Shown in pieces: positions 34,607 through 43,186 of a DNA stretch of 64,000 nt. The notes under the pieces were generated by a model. That model was not told where the DNA came from and made no database searches. It saw only the letters and a program-made list of their open reading frames with translations. Origin of the DNA: Pseudomonas sp. Gutcm_11s (lineage in GTDB: Bacteria > Pseudomonadota > Gammaproteobacteria > Pseudomonadales > Pseudomonadaceae); the NCBI RefSeq assembly GCF_028649395.1, contig NZ_JAQSUW010000016.1, forward strand, positions 220,719-284,718. Direction: 5' to 3'. The first letter of the stretch is position 1; each line of letters starts with the position of its first letter. Made by a program: the position numbers and the translations under genes.

Positions 34607-35836
34607 ATGACCGACACCCTGATCAAGGTCGACCTCAACCAGGCCGCCACCGAGAACGAACAAGTCCACAACCGCTGGCACCCGGACATCCCGATGGCCT
34701 GCTGGGTCAAGCCGGGCGACGACTTCATCCTGGAAACCTATGACTGGACCGGCGGCGCGATCAAGAACGACGACGACGCCAGCGACGTGCGCGACGTCGA
34801 CCTGTCCACCGTGCACTACCTGTCCGGCCCGGTGGGTGTGCATGGCGCCCAGCCGGGCGACCTGCTGGTCGTCGAGCTGCTCGATATCGGCGCCAAGGCC
34901 GAGTCGCAGTGGGGCTTCAACGGCTTCTTCTCGAAGAACAACGGCGGCGGCTTCCTCACCGATTACTTCCCGTCCGCGCAGAAGTCGATCTGGGACTTCG
35001 AGGGCATGTTCACCAAGAGCCGGCACATCCCCGGCGTGCGCTTCGCCGGTTTGATCCACCCCGGCCTGATCGGCTGCCTGCCGGACCCCAAGATGCTCGC
35101 CGAGTGGAACCGCCGCGAGCAGGAACTGATCGACACCAACCCGACCCGCGTGCCGCCGCTGGCCAACCCGCCGTTCGCCAGCACCGCGCACATGGGCAAG
35201 ATGACCGGTGCCGCACGCGACATGGCCGCCGCCACCGGCGCGCGCACCGTGCCGCCGCGTGAGCATGGCGGCAACTGCGACATCAAGGACCTGTCGCGCG
35301 GCTCGAAGATCTTCTTCCCGGTCTATGTCGACGGCGCCGGCCTGTCGGTGGGCGACCTGCACTTCAGCCAGGGCGACGGCGAGATCACCTTCTGCGGCGC
35401 CATCGAGATGGCCGGCTGGGTGCACATGAAGGTCGAGTTGATCAAGGGCGGCATGGCCAAGTACGGCATCAAGAACCCGATCTTCAAACCCAGCCCGATC
35501 GTGCCGACCTACAACAACTTCCTGATCTTCGAAGGCATCTCGGTCGACGACGCCGGCAAGCAGCACTACCTGGACGTGAACCTGGCCTACCAGCAGGCCT
35601 GCCTCAACGCCATCAACTACCTGACCAAGTTCGGCTACTCGCCGGCCCAGGGCTACTCGCTGCTCGGCTCGGCGCCGGTGCAGGGGCACATCAGCGGCGT
35701 GGTCGACATCCCCAACGCCTGCGCCACCCTGTGGCTGCCGACCGACATCTTCGAGTTCGACATCAACCCCAGCGCGAGCGGCCCGACCAAGTACCTGGAC
35801 GGCAGCATCGACATGCCCATCGCCTACGACAAGTGA
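34607..35836 (+). CDS. fmdA: Formamidase (FmdA / acetamidase-formamidase family)
   Basis: This is a 409-residue cytosolic enzyme hydrolysing formamide (and often acetamide) to ammonia and the acid. Family features are the N-terminal LIKVDLNQAATENEQVHNRW, the metal/active-site segments VHGAQPGDLLVVELLDI and PPREHGGNCDIKDLSRGSK, and LHFSQGDGEITFCGAIEM. Length equals that of characterised formamidases from Methylophilus. CAGGAGC precedes the ATG at 34607, rejecting the 61-residue longer reading. fmdB follows, as in Methylophilus. It is unrelated in fold to the AmiE amidase encoded next. Confidence 0.95.
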   Translation: MTDTLIKVDLNQAATENEQVHNRWHPDIPMACWVKPGDDFILETYDWTGGAIKNDDDASDVRDVDLSTVHYLSGPVGVHGAQPGDLLVVELLDIGAKAESQWGFNGFFSKNNGGGFLTDYFPSAQKSIWDFEGMFTKSRHIPGVRFAGLIHPGLIGCLPDPKMLAEWNRREQELIDTNPTRVPPLANPPFASTAHMGKMTGAARDMAAATGARTVPPREHGGNCDIKDLSRGSKIFFPVYVDGAGLSVGDLHFSQGDGEITFCGAIEMAGWVHMKVELIKGGMAKYGIKNPIFKPSPIVPTYNNFLIFEGISVDDAGKQHYLDVNLAYQQACLNAINYLTKFGYSPAQGYSLLGSAPVQGHISGVVDIPNACATLWLPTDIFEFDINPSASGPTKYLDGSIDMPIAYDK

Positions 35837-35891
35837 TGCATCCGCGCACGGCGCCGCGTGCGCCGTGCGCTCCGCTTCCCAGGAGGTCGAT

Positions 35892-36239
35892 ATGCCGATC
35901 TACGAATACGACTGCCCGCAGTGCGGCGACTTCACCGTGCTGCGACCGATGGCCGAGCGCGACACGCCCTGCGCCTGCCCCTACTGCGAGACCGCCAGCG
36001 AGCGGGTGATCCTCAGCGCTCCGGGCCTGGCCACCATGCCCGGTAGCCAGCGCCGTGTGCATGAGACCAATGAGCGCTCGCGCCACGCGCCGCAGACCCT
36101 CGAAGAGTACAAGGCCAACCGCAAGCACCCGGCCGGCTGCAGCTGCTGCGGCCCGAGCAAGCCGGTCGAGCGGACCAAGGCCAACCCCCACGGTCTCAAG
36201 GCCAGCCCCTCGGCGCGGCCGTGGATGATCAGCCACTAG
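35892..36239 (+). CDS. fmdB: FmdB family zinc-ribbon protein
   Basis: This is a 115-residue small protein with an N-terminal zinc ribbon (CPQC at residues 8-11 and CPYC near 32-35) in the diagnostic MPIYEYDCPQCG context. The C-terminal half is basic with a further CSCC motif near residue 87. FmdB was proposed as a regulator of formamidase genes, but its action is unproven. AGGAGG precedes the ATG. It lies between the two amidase genes with short gaps, so all are likely co-transcribed. Confidence 0.9.
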   Translation: MPIYEYDCPQCGDFTVLRPMAERDTPCACPYCETASERVILSAPGLATMPGSQRRVHETNERSRHAPQTLEEYKANRKHPAGCSCCGPSKPVERTKANPHGLKASPSARPWMISH

Positions 36240-36267
36240 TTTCCAGCCTCAACACAGGAGTTCCGTC

Positions 36268-37311
36268 ATGCGTCACGGCGATATTTCCAGCAGCCCCGAT
36301 ACCGTCGGCGTCGCCGTCGTCAACTACAAGATGCCGCGCCTGCACAGCAAGGCCGAAGTGCTCGACAACGCGCGCAAGATCGCCGAGATGATCAAGGGCA
36401 TGAAGCTCGGCCTGCCAGGCATGGACCTGGTGGTGTTCCCCGAGTACAGCACCATGGGCATCATGTACGACAAGGACGAGATGATGGCCACCGCCGCCAC
36501 GGTGCCTGGCGAGGAGACCGCGATCTTCTCCGCCGCCTGCCGCGAGGCGAAGACCTGGGGCATCTTCTCGCTCACCGGCGAGCGCCACGAGGAGCACCCG
36601 CACAAGGCGCCGTACAACACCCTCATCCTGATCAACGACCAGGGCGAGATCGTGCAGAAGTACCGCAAGTGCATCCCCTGGTGCCCGATCGAGGGCTGGT
36701 ATCCGGGCGACCGCACCTATGTCTCCGAAGGCCCCAAGGGCATGAAGATCAGCCTGATCATCTGCGACGACGGCAACTACCCGGAAATCTGGCGCGACTG
36801 TGCGATGAAGGGCGCCGAGCTGATCGTGCGCTGCCAGGGCTACATGTACCCGGCCAAGGACCAGCAGGTGCTGATGGCCAAGACCATGGCCTGGGCCAAT
36901 AACTGCTACGTGGCGGTGGCCAACGCCACCGGCTTTGACGGCGTGTACAGCTACTTCGGCCACTCCGCGTTGATCGGCTTCGACGGCCGCACCCTCGGCG
37001 AGTGCGGCGAGGAAGAGATGGGCATCCAGTACGCCCAGCTGTCGGTGTCGCAGATCCGCGACGCACGGGCCAACGACCAGTCGCAGAACCACTTGTTCAA
37101 GCTGCTGCACCGTGGCTACACCGGCGTGTACAACTCCGGCGACGGCGACAAGGGCGTGGCCGACTGCCCGTTCGAGTTCTACCGCACCTGGGTGCTGGAT
37201 GCGCAGAAGGCCCAGGAGGACGTGGAGAAGCTGACCCGCTCGACCATCGGCGTGGCCGACTGCCCGGTGGGCGAGCTGCCGCACCCCGGCAAGGAAAAGG
37301 TCGCAGGCTGA
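36268..37311 (+). CDS. amiE: Aliphatic amidase AmiE
   Basis: This is a 347-residue nitrilase-superfamily amidase converting short aliphatic amides (acetamide, propionamide) to acid and ammonia. It aligns without gaps to my recollection of P. aeruginosa AmiE from the first residue (MRHGDISSS). The triad is Glu59 in VVFPEYS, Lys near 134 in QKYRKCIPW and Cys166 in SLIICDDGNYPEIW. It is preceded by fmdB (28-base gap) and followed three bases later by amiB. Regulation here is probably through the upstream kinase/regulator pair, since amiC and amiR are not present nearby. Confidence 0.97.
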   Translation: MRHGDISSSPDTVGVAVVNYKMPRLHSKAEVLDNARKIAEMIKGMKLGLPGMDLVVFPEYSTMGIMYDKDEMMATAATVPGEETAIFSAACREAKTWGIFSLTGERHEEHPHKAPYNTLILINDQGEIVQKYRKCIPWCPIEGWYPGDRTYVSEGPKGMKISLIICDDGNYPEIWRDCAMKGAELIVRCQGYMYPAKDQQVLMAKTMAWANNCYVAVANATGFDGVYSYFGHSALIGFDGRTLGECGEEEMGIQYAQLSVSQIRDARANDQSQNHLFKLLHRGYTGVYNSGDGDKGVADCPFEFYRTWVLDAQKAQEDVEKLTRSTIGVADCPVGELPHPGKEKVAG

Positions 37312-37314
37312 GCC

Positions 37315-38463
37315 ATGCCCTTCGCCAACGACCTGCTCGAACACAACCGCCAGCGCCTGGCCGAGGCGGCGCCGGCCACCCTGCAATCGCGCTTCCTGTT
37401 CGAGCCGGGCAAGGTCATGGCTTTGCTGCGCGAGCGCATCGTCGGCCAGGATGCGGTGTTGGAGCAGGTCGAGGCGCTGCTCAAGGTGGTCAAGGCCGAC
37501 ATCGGCGAGCGCGAGCGGCCGCTGTCGGTCAACCTGTTCATGGGCCCCACCGGTGTCGGCAAGACCGAGGTGGTGCGCCTGCTGGCCCAGGCCATTCATG
37601 GTCGCGCCGACGCCTTCTGCCGTATCGACATGCACACCCTGGCCCAGGAGCACTACGCCGCCGCGCTGACCGGCGCGCCGCCGGGCTATGTCGGCAGCAA
37701 GGAGGGCACCACGCTGTTCGATGCCGAGGCCATCGCCGGCACTTTCGGCCGCCCCGGCATCGTGCTGTTCGACGAGCTGGAGAAGGCCAGCCCCGAGGTG
37801 CTGCGCAGCCTGCTCGGCGTGCTGGAGAACGGCCGCCTGACCCTGACTGCCGGCAGCCGTACCCTGGATTTCCGCAACAGCCTGATCTTCATGACCAGCA
37901 ATGTCGGCGCCCAACCGGTGCAGCGCCTGCGCGAGCGCTTCGCCCGCGGCTGGCGCAGCTGGCTGGGCCTGCGCGCCGACGAGGCCGGCGAGCGCGAGCG
38001 GGCGCTCACGCACAGCTTCGACCCGGAGTTCCTCAACCGCATCGACCGCATCCTCGACTTCCAGAGCCTCGACGACGACTGGTTGGAGGCGCTGCTGGAG
38101 ATCGAGCTGACCAAGCTCAATCAGCGCCTGGGCCGCCAGGGCCGCTCGCTGTGGCTGGAGGAGGGCGCGGTGGAGTGGCTGTGCCGCGCCCACGATGCAC
38201 GCTATGGCGCCCGTGCCCTGGCGCGACGGGTGCGTACCGAGCTGGAACCGGCCATCGCCGACTGCGTGCTGCAGGACCCGGCGGCGATTCGCCTGCGCGC
38301 GCAGGCCGGTGATGACGGATTGCGCGTGGTGGTCGAGCACGACTGTGAACCTGCCCAAAGCCTGCTGCGCGTCGGCCATGCGTTGTTAAAAACAAGCTCA
38401 GAATGCTCATTTACCGCTCGTAAACTGCGCTTCTTCGCTTGTTTTTGCCTAGCCTGGCTCTAG
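37315..38463 (+). CDS. amiB: AmiB, ClpB-like AAA+ ATPase of the amidase operon (C-terminus remodelled by a repeat)
   Basis: This is a 382-residue AAA+ protein: Walker A GPTGVGKTE, the pore-loop-like GAPPGYVGSKEGTTLF, Walker B IVLFDELEKA, sensor-1 FMTSNVG and an arginine-finger segment FLNRIDRILDF. It resembles the second ATPase module of ClpA/ClpB. In P. aeruginosa amiB follows amiE and its role is unclear. The last about 26 residues, from TTG TTA AAA to the TAG stop, are encoded by a palindromic repeat whose other copy is at 60334. The native C-terminus has therefore been replaced or extended, and amiC, amiR and amiS do not follow. Confidence 0.9.
   Translation: MPFANDLLEHNRQRLAEAAPATLQSRFLFEPGKVMALLRERIVGQDAVLEQVEALLKVVKADIGERERPLSVNLFMGPTGVGKTEVVRLLAQAIHGRADAFCRIDMHTLAQEHYAAALTGAPPGYVGSKEGTTLFDAEAIAGTFGRPGIVLFDELEKASPEVLRSLLGVLENGRLTLTAGSRTLDFRNSLIFMTSNVGAQPVQRLRERFARGWRSWLGLRADEAGERERALTHSFDPEFLNRIDRILDFQSLDDDWLEALLEIELTKLNQRLGRQGRSLWLEEGAVEWLCRAHDARYGARALARRVRTELEPAIADCVLQDPAAIRLRAQAGDDGLRVVVEHDCEPAQSLLRVGHALLKTSSECSFTARKLRFFACFCLAWL
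38381..38457. repeat. Palindromic repeat, copy A (within the 3' end of amiB)
   Basis: About 77 bases with arms AAAAACAAGC and GCTTGTTTTT and an inner hairpin TTTAC/GTAAA. It is roughly 90% identical to 60334-60410. The base changes in the two outer arms are compensatory, so pairing is kept. A degraded right-hand extension (GACTTTGAACAGGTTCTGAGG) resembles the right end of the longer copy. Confidence 0.85.
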
Positions 38464-38534
38464 CTCGCGAGACTTTGAACAGGTTCTGAGGCGAACGGTT
38501 AAACTTGCGTCTTTCCGTTTCTGGTTGCTCCGCC

Positions 38535-39866
38535 ATGTCCTTCGAACCCCTCGGCCTGATCGAACCCCTGCTGCGTACCCTGGAGGCGCTCGACTACCGC
38601 GAGCCCACGCCGGTGCAGAAGCAGGCCATTCCCGCCGTGCTCAAGGGGCGCGACGTGCTCGCCGCGGCGCAGACCGGCACCGGCAAGACTGCCGGCTTCG
38701 CCCTGCCGCTGCTGCAGAAGCTGACCATGGAAGGCTCGCAGGTAGCGGCCAACTCGGTGCGCGCGCTGGTGCTGGTGCCGACCCGCGAGCTGGCCGAGCA
38801 GGTGGCGCAGGCCGTGCAGCAGTACGGGCAGAACCTGCCGCTGCGCACCTACACGGTGTACGGCGGGGTCAGCATCAACCCGCAGATGATGAAGCTGCGC
38901 AAGGGCATCGACCTGCTGGTGGCCACCCCTGGCCGCCTGCTCGACCTGTACCGGCAGAACGCGGTGCGCTTCGACCAGCTGCAGGCGCTGGTGCTGGACG
39001 AGGCCGACCGCATGCTCGACCTCGGCTTCGCCAAGGAGCTGGACGAGCTGTTCAGCGCGCTGCCGCGCAAGCGCCAGACCCTGCTGTTCTCCGCCACCTT
39101 CTCCGACGCGATCCGCCTGATGGCCAAGGAGCTGCTGCGCGATCCGCTGTCCATCGAGGTCAGCCCGCGCAACGCGGCGGCCAAGAGCGTCAAGCAGTGG
39201 CTGGTGACGGTGGACAAGAAGCGCAAGAGCGAGCTGCTGCTGCACCTGTACCGCGAGCGCGGCTGGGACCAGCTGCTGGTGTTCGCCAAGACCCGCAAGG
39301 GCGTCGATGAACTGGAGCAGCTGCTGCTGGCCGAGGGCATCTCCGCCGACTCGATCCACGGCGACAAGCCGCAGCCCTCGCGCCTGCGCGCGCTGCAGCG
39401 CTTCAAGGCCGGTGAAGTCCGCGTGCTGGCTGCCACCGACGTGGCCGCGCGTGGCCTGGACATCAGCGAGCTGCCGCGGGTGGTCAACCTCGACCTGCCG
39501 ATCGTCGCCGAGGACTATGTGCACCGCATCGGCCGTACCGGCCGCGCCGGCGCCACCGGTGAGGCGGTATCGCTGGTCTGCGCCGACGAGGTGGAGCTGC
39601 TGGCGGCCATCGAGACGCTGATCGGCCAGATCATCCGTCGCGAGGACGAACCGGGCTTTGTGCCGGATCACCGGGTGCCGCAGACCGCCCCCGGCGGCGC
39701 GGTGCTGAAGAAACCGAAGAAGCCCAAGGTCAAGGTGATTCCCGGTGCCGGCAAGGGCAAGATCCACATGGGCAACTGGTTCGAGGCCGACGACGACAAG
39801 CCCAAGGCCAAGGCCGTGCGCGCGGTGCCCAAGTTCGGCGAGAAGCCGCGACCGAAGAAGAAGTGA
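38535..39866 (+). CDS. rhlE: DEAD-box ATP-dependent RNA helicase, RhlE type
   Basis: This is a 443-residue RNA helicase with all motifs: Q motif (PTPVQKQAIP), I (AQTGTGKT), Ia (PTRELA), Ib (TPGR), II (LDEADRMLD), III (SAT), IV-VI including RGLDI and HRIGRTGR. The C-terminal about 70 residues are Lys/Pro/Gly-rich, as in RhlE-like proteins acting on rRNA or mRNA. The ATG at 38535 matches the family start. It follows the repeat after amiB and is probably transcribed independently. Confidence 0.93.
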   Translation: MSFEPLGLIEPLLRTLEALDYREPTPVQKQAIPAVLKGRDVLAAAQTGTGKTAGFALPLLQKLTMEGSQVAANSVRALVLVPTRELAEQVAQAVQQYGQNLPLRTYTVYGGVSINPQMMKLRKGIDLLVATPGRLLDLYRQNAVRFDQLQALVLDEADRMLDLGFAKELDELFSALPRKRQTLLFSATFSDAIRLMAKELLRDPLSIEVSPRNAAAKSVKQWLVTVDKKRKSELLLHLYRERGWDQLLVFAKTRKGVDELEQLLLAEGISADSIHGDKPQPSRLRALQRFKAGEVRVLAATDVAARGLDISELPRVVNLDLPIVAEDYVHRIGRTGRAGATGEAVSLVCADEVELLAAIETLIGQIIRREDEPGFVPDHRVPQTAPGGAVLKKPKKPKVKVIPGAGKGKIHMGNWFEADDDKPKAKAVRAVPKFGEKPRPKKK

Positions 39867-39905
39867 CGCCGCCGCGCCGACCGCTCAGGGCCGGCGCAGG
39901 CTTTT

Positions 39906-40358
39906 CTACTGCTCGCTGGTCTGGCGCAGCTGCGCCTCGGCGGCCTCGGTCATGTCGTAGATCACCAGGCACACGTGCTGCACCTCGCCACCGGTGGCGG
40001 CCAGCGGCAGGATGGTCAGGTTCTGGTACATGAAGTCGGCCTGGCCGGTGATCGGCCGGTAGGTCTCGAAGCGCAGCAGGTAGGGGCGCTGCTGCCACAG
40101 GCTGAAGGCCCGCGTGCCCAAGCGCAGCACGGTGCCGACCTTGCGCTCCAGCCAGGTGCGGTCGATCTCGGGGAACAGCTGGAACAGGCTGCGGCCCTGC
40201 ACCTGGTCGGCGCCGAGGCCCGAGTGGTTCTCCATGAAGCTGTTCCACACCTCGACGTGGAAGTTGCGGTCCATCACCAGCACGCCGACGTCCAGGCACT
40301 GGACGATGTCGAGCAGCCAGTGCAGTTCGCGCAGGTCGATCTGGGCTTCGCTGGGCAT
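39906..40358 (-). CDS. Single PAS-domain protein
   Basis: This is a 150-residue cytoplasmic protein made of one PAS fold (LDVGVLVMDRNFHVEVWNSF start, FMENHSGLGADQVQGRSLF helix, FMYQNLTILPLAA strands) with short helical ends. It has no output domain, so it probably acts as a partner in trans. Three bases separate it from the REC-CheC gene upstream, on the same strand, so the two belong to one operon and likely to one signalling route with the diguanylate cyclase further upstream. Confidence 0.85.
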   Translation of the reverse strand: MPSEAQIDLRELHWLLDIVQCLDVGVLVMDRNFHVEVWNSFMENHSGLGADQVQGRSLFQLFPEIDRTWLERKVGTVLRLGTRAFSLWQQRPYLLRFETYRPITGQADFMYQNLTILPLAATGGEVQHVCLVIYDMTEAAEAQLRQTSEQ

Positions 40359-40361
40359 GGC

Positions 40362-41387
40362 TTACTCCATCAGGTACTGAATCTTGGCGGTCAGCCGGGG
40401 CACCGAGTTCTCGGTGAACAGGATCAGCAGGTCGAAGTTCACCGCGTGGTCCTCCAGGCCATAGCTGATCTCCACCGCCAGGGTCTTGCGCCAGCGCGCG
40501 CCGTTGAACTGGATCAGTTCGTCGATGCTGCGCGCGTGCTGGCCGAGCAGTTGCGGGTGGCCCTGGGAGAAGCGGATGTCGAGCTGCTCGGCGATGCCCG
40601 ACAGGCAGGCGCCGATCAGCACGCTGGCGAGGTCGAGGAGCATCTCCGAGGTGGCGATATCGCTGCCCGGGCGCAGGCCGAGCAGGTGGGCGATGTCGGC
40701 GACCTGCGAGTCGTGGAACAGCAGCAGCGCCTCGCCGGCGATGGCCTCGCCGACGAAGCCCTGGCACACCGCGCTCAGCTGTTCGCCACGGTTGGCGTCG
40801 GCCAGGGCCATGTGCAGCTCGCTGGCCTCGAACAGATTCACCGCCGGGATCGGCAACTGCACGAACACGCCCAGCTCCTCCGCCAGCAGCGCGGCGGCGC
40901 GACCCATGGCGACGTTGCTGACCTCGCGCAGGGCATCACGGAAACCGACCTTGGCATCTACTGGGGCGGCCGGGGCGGGCGCGGCTGCGGCAGCATGCGC
41001 CTCAGCATCCGTTTCCACGGTGAGCTGCAGCAGGCCGAGCTCGTCGAGGATGCTGCGCAGTTCCTCAGCCGGCGCCGGTTTGCGGATGAAGGCGAGGGCG
41101 CCCAGTTCGGTGACGCGGCGTCGCGCCTCGTCCTGCACGTCGCCGGAGACCACCAGAATGCGGCAGTCGTGGCCTTCTTCGAGGACCTTGGCCAGCACCT
41201 GATAGCCGTCCATCACCGGCATGGTCAGGTCCAGCAGCACCACCTGGCCCAGGCCCTGGCGGATCGCGGCCATGGCTTCTTCGCCATGGGCGGCCTGGGT
41301 GATGGACACCGGCCAGTCGGGGGGCAGGGCGCGGATCAGCTGCTTGCGCGCCATGGTCGAGTCGTCACAGACCAGCAATGGAAGCAC
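40362..41387 (-). CDS. Response regulator with CheC-like phosphatase domain
   Basis: This is a 341-residue protein. The receiver (residues 3-120) has the acidic pair in LLVCDDSTMARK, phospho-acceptor Asp in VVLLDLTMPVMDG and switch Lys in FIRKPAP. An Ala/Pro linker (residues about 130-145) leads to a CheC-like domain of about 195 residues. The first CheC catalytic helix (LREVSNVAMGRAAALL, with the Glu-x2-Asn pattern) is present, while the second (LASVLIGACL) lacks it. CheC-type enzymes dephosphorylate CheY-P, so this may be a self-regulating or cross-acting sink. It is preceded by the diguanylate cyclase with an 80-base gap. Confidence 0.85.
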   Translation of the reverse strand: MLPLLVCDDSTMARKQLIRALPPDWPVSITQAAHGEEAMAAIRQGLGQVVLLDLTMPVMDGYQVLAKVLEEGHDCRILVVSGDVQDEARRRVTELGALAFIRKPAPAEELRSILDELGLLQLTVETDAEAHAAAAAPAPAAPVDAKVGFRDALREVSNVAMGRAAALLAEELGVFVQLPIPAVNLFEASELHMALADANRGEQLSAVCQGFVGEAIAGEALLLFHDSQVADIAHLLGLRPGSDIATSEMLLDLASVLIGACLSGIAEQLDIRFSQGHPQLLGQHARSIDELIQFNGARWRKTLAVEISYGLEDHAVNFDLLILFTENSVPRLTAKIQYLME

Positions 41388-41467
41388 CGGAGTCTCCAGA
41401 TCGAGAGAGGTTGCGATAGCGAAAGCATAGACGTCGCGAAAACGCCGGAGGTTTCACCCCATCTAAC

Positions 41468-43186
41468 TCAGTACGGGTTCTTGGCCTCATAGCTGTAGGT
41501 ATTGCGCCCCGAGTTCTTGGCCGCGTACATGGCGCGGTCGGCCTGCTGCAGCAGCGATTCGACGTCGTCGCCGTCGCGCGGGAACAGGCTGACGCCCATG
41601 CTGGCCTGTACCTGCACGTCGCGGCCCTCCAGGCGCATGGGCAGCTGGAAGCGCTCGTGCAGCTTCTGCAGCACGGCAATCACCTGATGCGGATCGTCCA
41701 GTTGCTCGATGAGGATGACGAACTCGTCGCCGCCCAGGCGCGCCACCGTGTCGCTCTCGCGGGTGGCCGAGCGCAGCAGGTTGGCCACCGCCTGCAGCAC
41801 GCGATCGCCGACGCCGTGGCCGAGGTTGTCGTTGAGTTCCTTGAAGTGGTCGAGGTCGACGAACAGCACGGCCAGCGGCTTGGCGCTGCGCCGTGCGCTG
41901 GCCAGGGCATGCTCCAGGCGCTCGAAGAACACCCGGCGGTTGGGCAGGCCGGTCAGCGGGTCGTGGCGGGCCAGGTGCTCCAGGGCATCGCGGCGCTGGT
42001 TGAGCTCGTCCAGCTGGTCGACGATCTCCTCCTGCATGCGTGCGAAGCTGCGGGCCAGCTGGCCGAGTTCGTCCTTGCGCTGGGTCGGCAGCGGGCTGAT
42101 GCGGCGTTCCTGGGCGAACTGCTGCACGGCCAGGGTGATGCTCTTCAGCGAGCGGGTCATGGCCCGCGAGCCGAACACGGCGATGGCCAGGGCCAGCAGG
42201 CTCGACAGCAGCACGACCTGGATGATGCGCTGGCCGAGGCGCGAGGTTTCGGCCAGCACGTGGCTCTCCGGCAGGGCCAGGCCGAGGACGATGAAGCGCT
42301 CCGGCGTGCTGGCGTTGACGCCGAGGCGGACGAAAGCGGCGACCAGGGCGTTCTGCCGCTGCTCGGCATGGCTGACCAGGCTGTCCAGCTTGCCGCCTTC
42401 GAGCAGCTGGGTGACGTCGGGGAATTCCTCCTGCAGGAAGATGCGCCTGCCCTGGTCGAAGCCGAAGGTACGGCGCTGGTCGGGGTGGATCAGCAGGTCG
42501 CCCCAGCGGTTGCTCAGGTAGATCTGGTAATAACCGGGCAGGTCGCTCTTGAGCTGGTCGAACAGCTGGTCGAGGTCGATGTTGATCACCATCACCCCGT
42601 ACAGCTTGCCGTCCAGGCCGGCCACCGGGGTGGAGACGTGCAGGGTCGGCTTGCCCAGGCCGGAGTGCGCGCCCAGTTCGTGGTTGATGACGATGGGCGA
42701 CAGGCGCACCTCGCCCGGTGGTAGGTTCAGGGTCTCGAACACGTAGGCGTAGTGGCCCTTCTCCTGCAGCTTGAGGCCGCCGATGTTGAGCAGGCGCTGG
42801 CCGTCGCGGTCGACCCGCACCTGTTCCAGGCCGTGGCCGGCGGCGCTGATCAGGCGAATCTGCATGTATTCCGGGTGTACCTGCATCTGCGCGCGGAACA
42901 GCTCGACCAGGTCGCGCTCGCTGTGCCGGCGGGCATCGTCGTTGAGGATTGCCAGCTGGCGGGCCTGTGTCACCTTGGCCAGCAACAGGGCATCGCGCGC
43001 CACGCCGTCGATGGTGCCGCGCAGGTTGCGGCCGAGCACCTGGGTGGCGGTGAGCAGGTCGCGCTCGGCGGCTTTCAGCAGCATGGCCCGGCTGCTGCTG
43101 TAGGAGTAATAACCGGTGAGGCCGCAGACCAGCACGCCGAACAGCGTCAGCAGGCAGCCGAGCTTGAAGGCGATGCCGATCTTCAT
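41468..43186 (-). CDS. Membrane diguanylate cyclase (dCache-HAMP-GGDEF)
   Basis: This 572-residue enzyme makes c-di-GMP. It has a membrane helix at residues 7-29, a periplasmic Cache-type sensor of about 250 residues, a second helix near 285, HAMP, then GGDEF. The active site RLGGDEFVIL is intact, and an inhibitory I-site RxxD (RESD) precedes it by five residues, so product inhibition is expected. No EAL domain. Its ATG overlaps the stop of the upstream periplasmic binding-protein gene (ATGA), indicating that the two act together, like Vibrio NspS-MbaA. Confidence 0.93.
   Translation of the reverse strand: MKIGIAFKLGCLLTLFGVLVCGLTGYYSYSSSRAMLLKAAERDLLTATQVLGRNLRGTIDGVARDALLLAKVTQARQLAILNDDARRHSERDLVELFRAQMQVHPEYMQIRLISAAGHGLEQVRVDRDGQRLLNIGGLKLQEKGHYAYVFETLNLPPGEVRLSPIVINHELGAHSGLGKPTLHVSTPVAGLDGKLYGVMVINIDLDQLFDQLKSDLPGYYQIYLSNRWGDLLIHPDQRRTFGFDQGRRIFLQEEFPDVTQLLEGGKLDSLVSHAEQRQNALVAAFVRLGVNASTPERFIVLGLALPESHVLAETSRLGQRIIQVVLLSSLLALAIAVFGSRAMTRSLKSITLAVQQFAQERRISPLPTQRKDELGQLARSFARMQEEIVDQLDELNQRRDALEHLARHDPLTGLPNRRVFFERLEHALASARRSAKPLAVLFVDLDHFKELNDNLGHGVGDRVLQAVANLLRSATRESDTVARLGGDEFVILIEQLDDPHQVIAVLQKLHERFQLPMRLEGRDVQVQASMGVSLFPRDGDDVESLLQQADRAMYAAKNSGRNTYSYEAKNPY

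Noticed and set aside
36229..38379. 716-codon frame antisense to amiE-amiB
   Set aside because: Both strands cannot be coding at full length here. AmiE and AmiB have complete catalytic motifs and the antisense frame has none.
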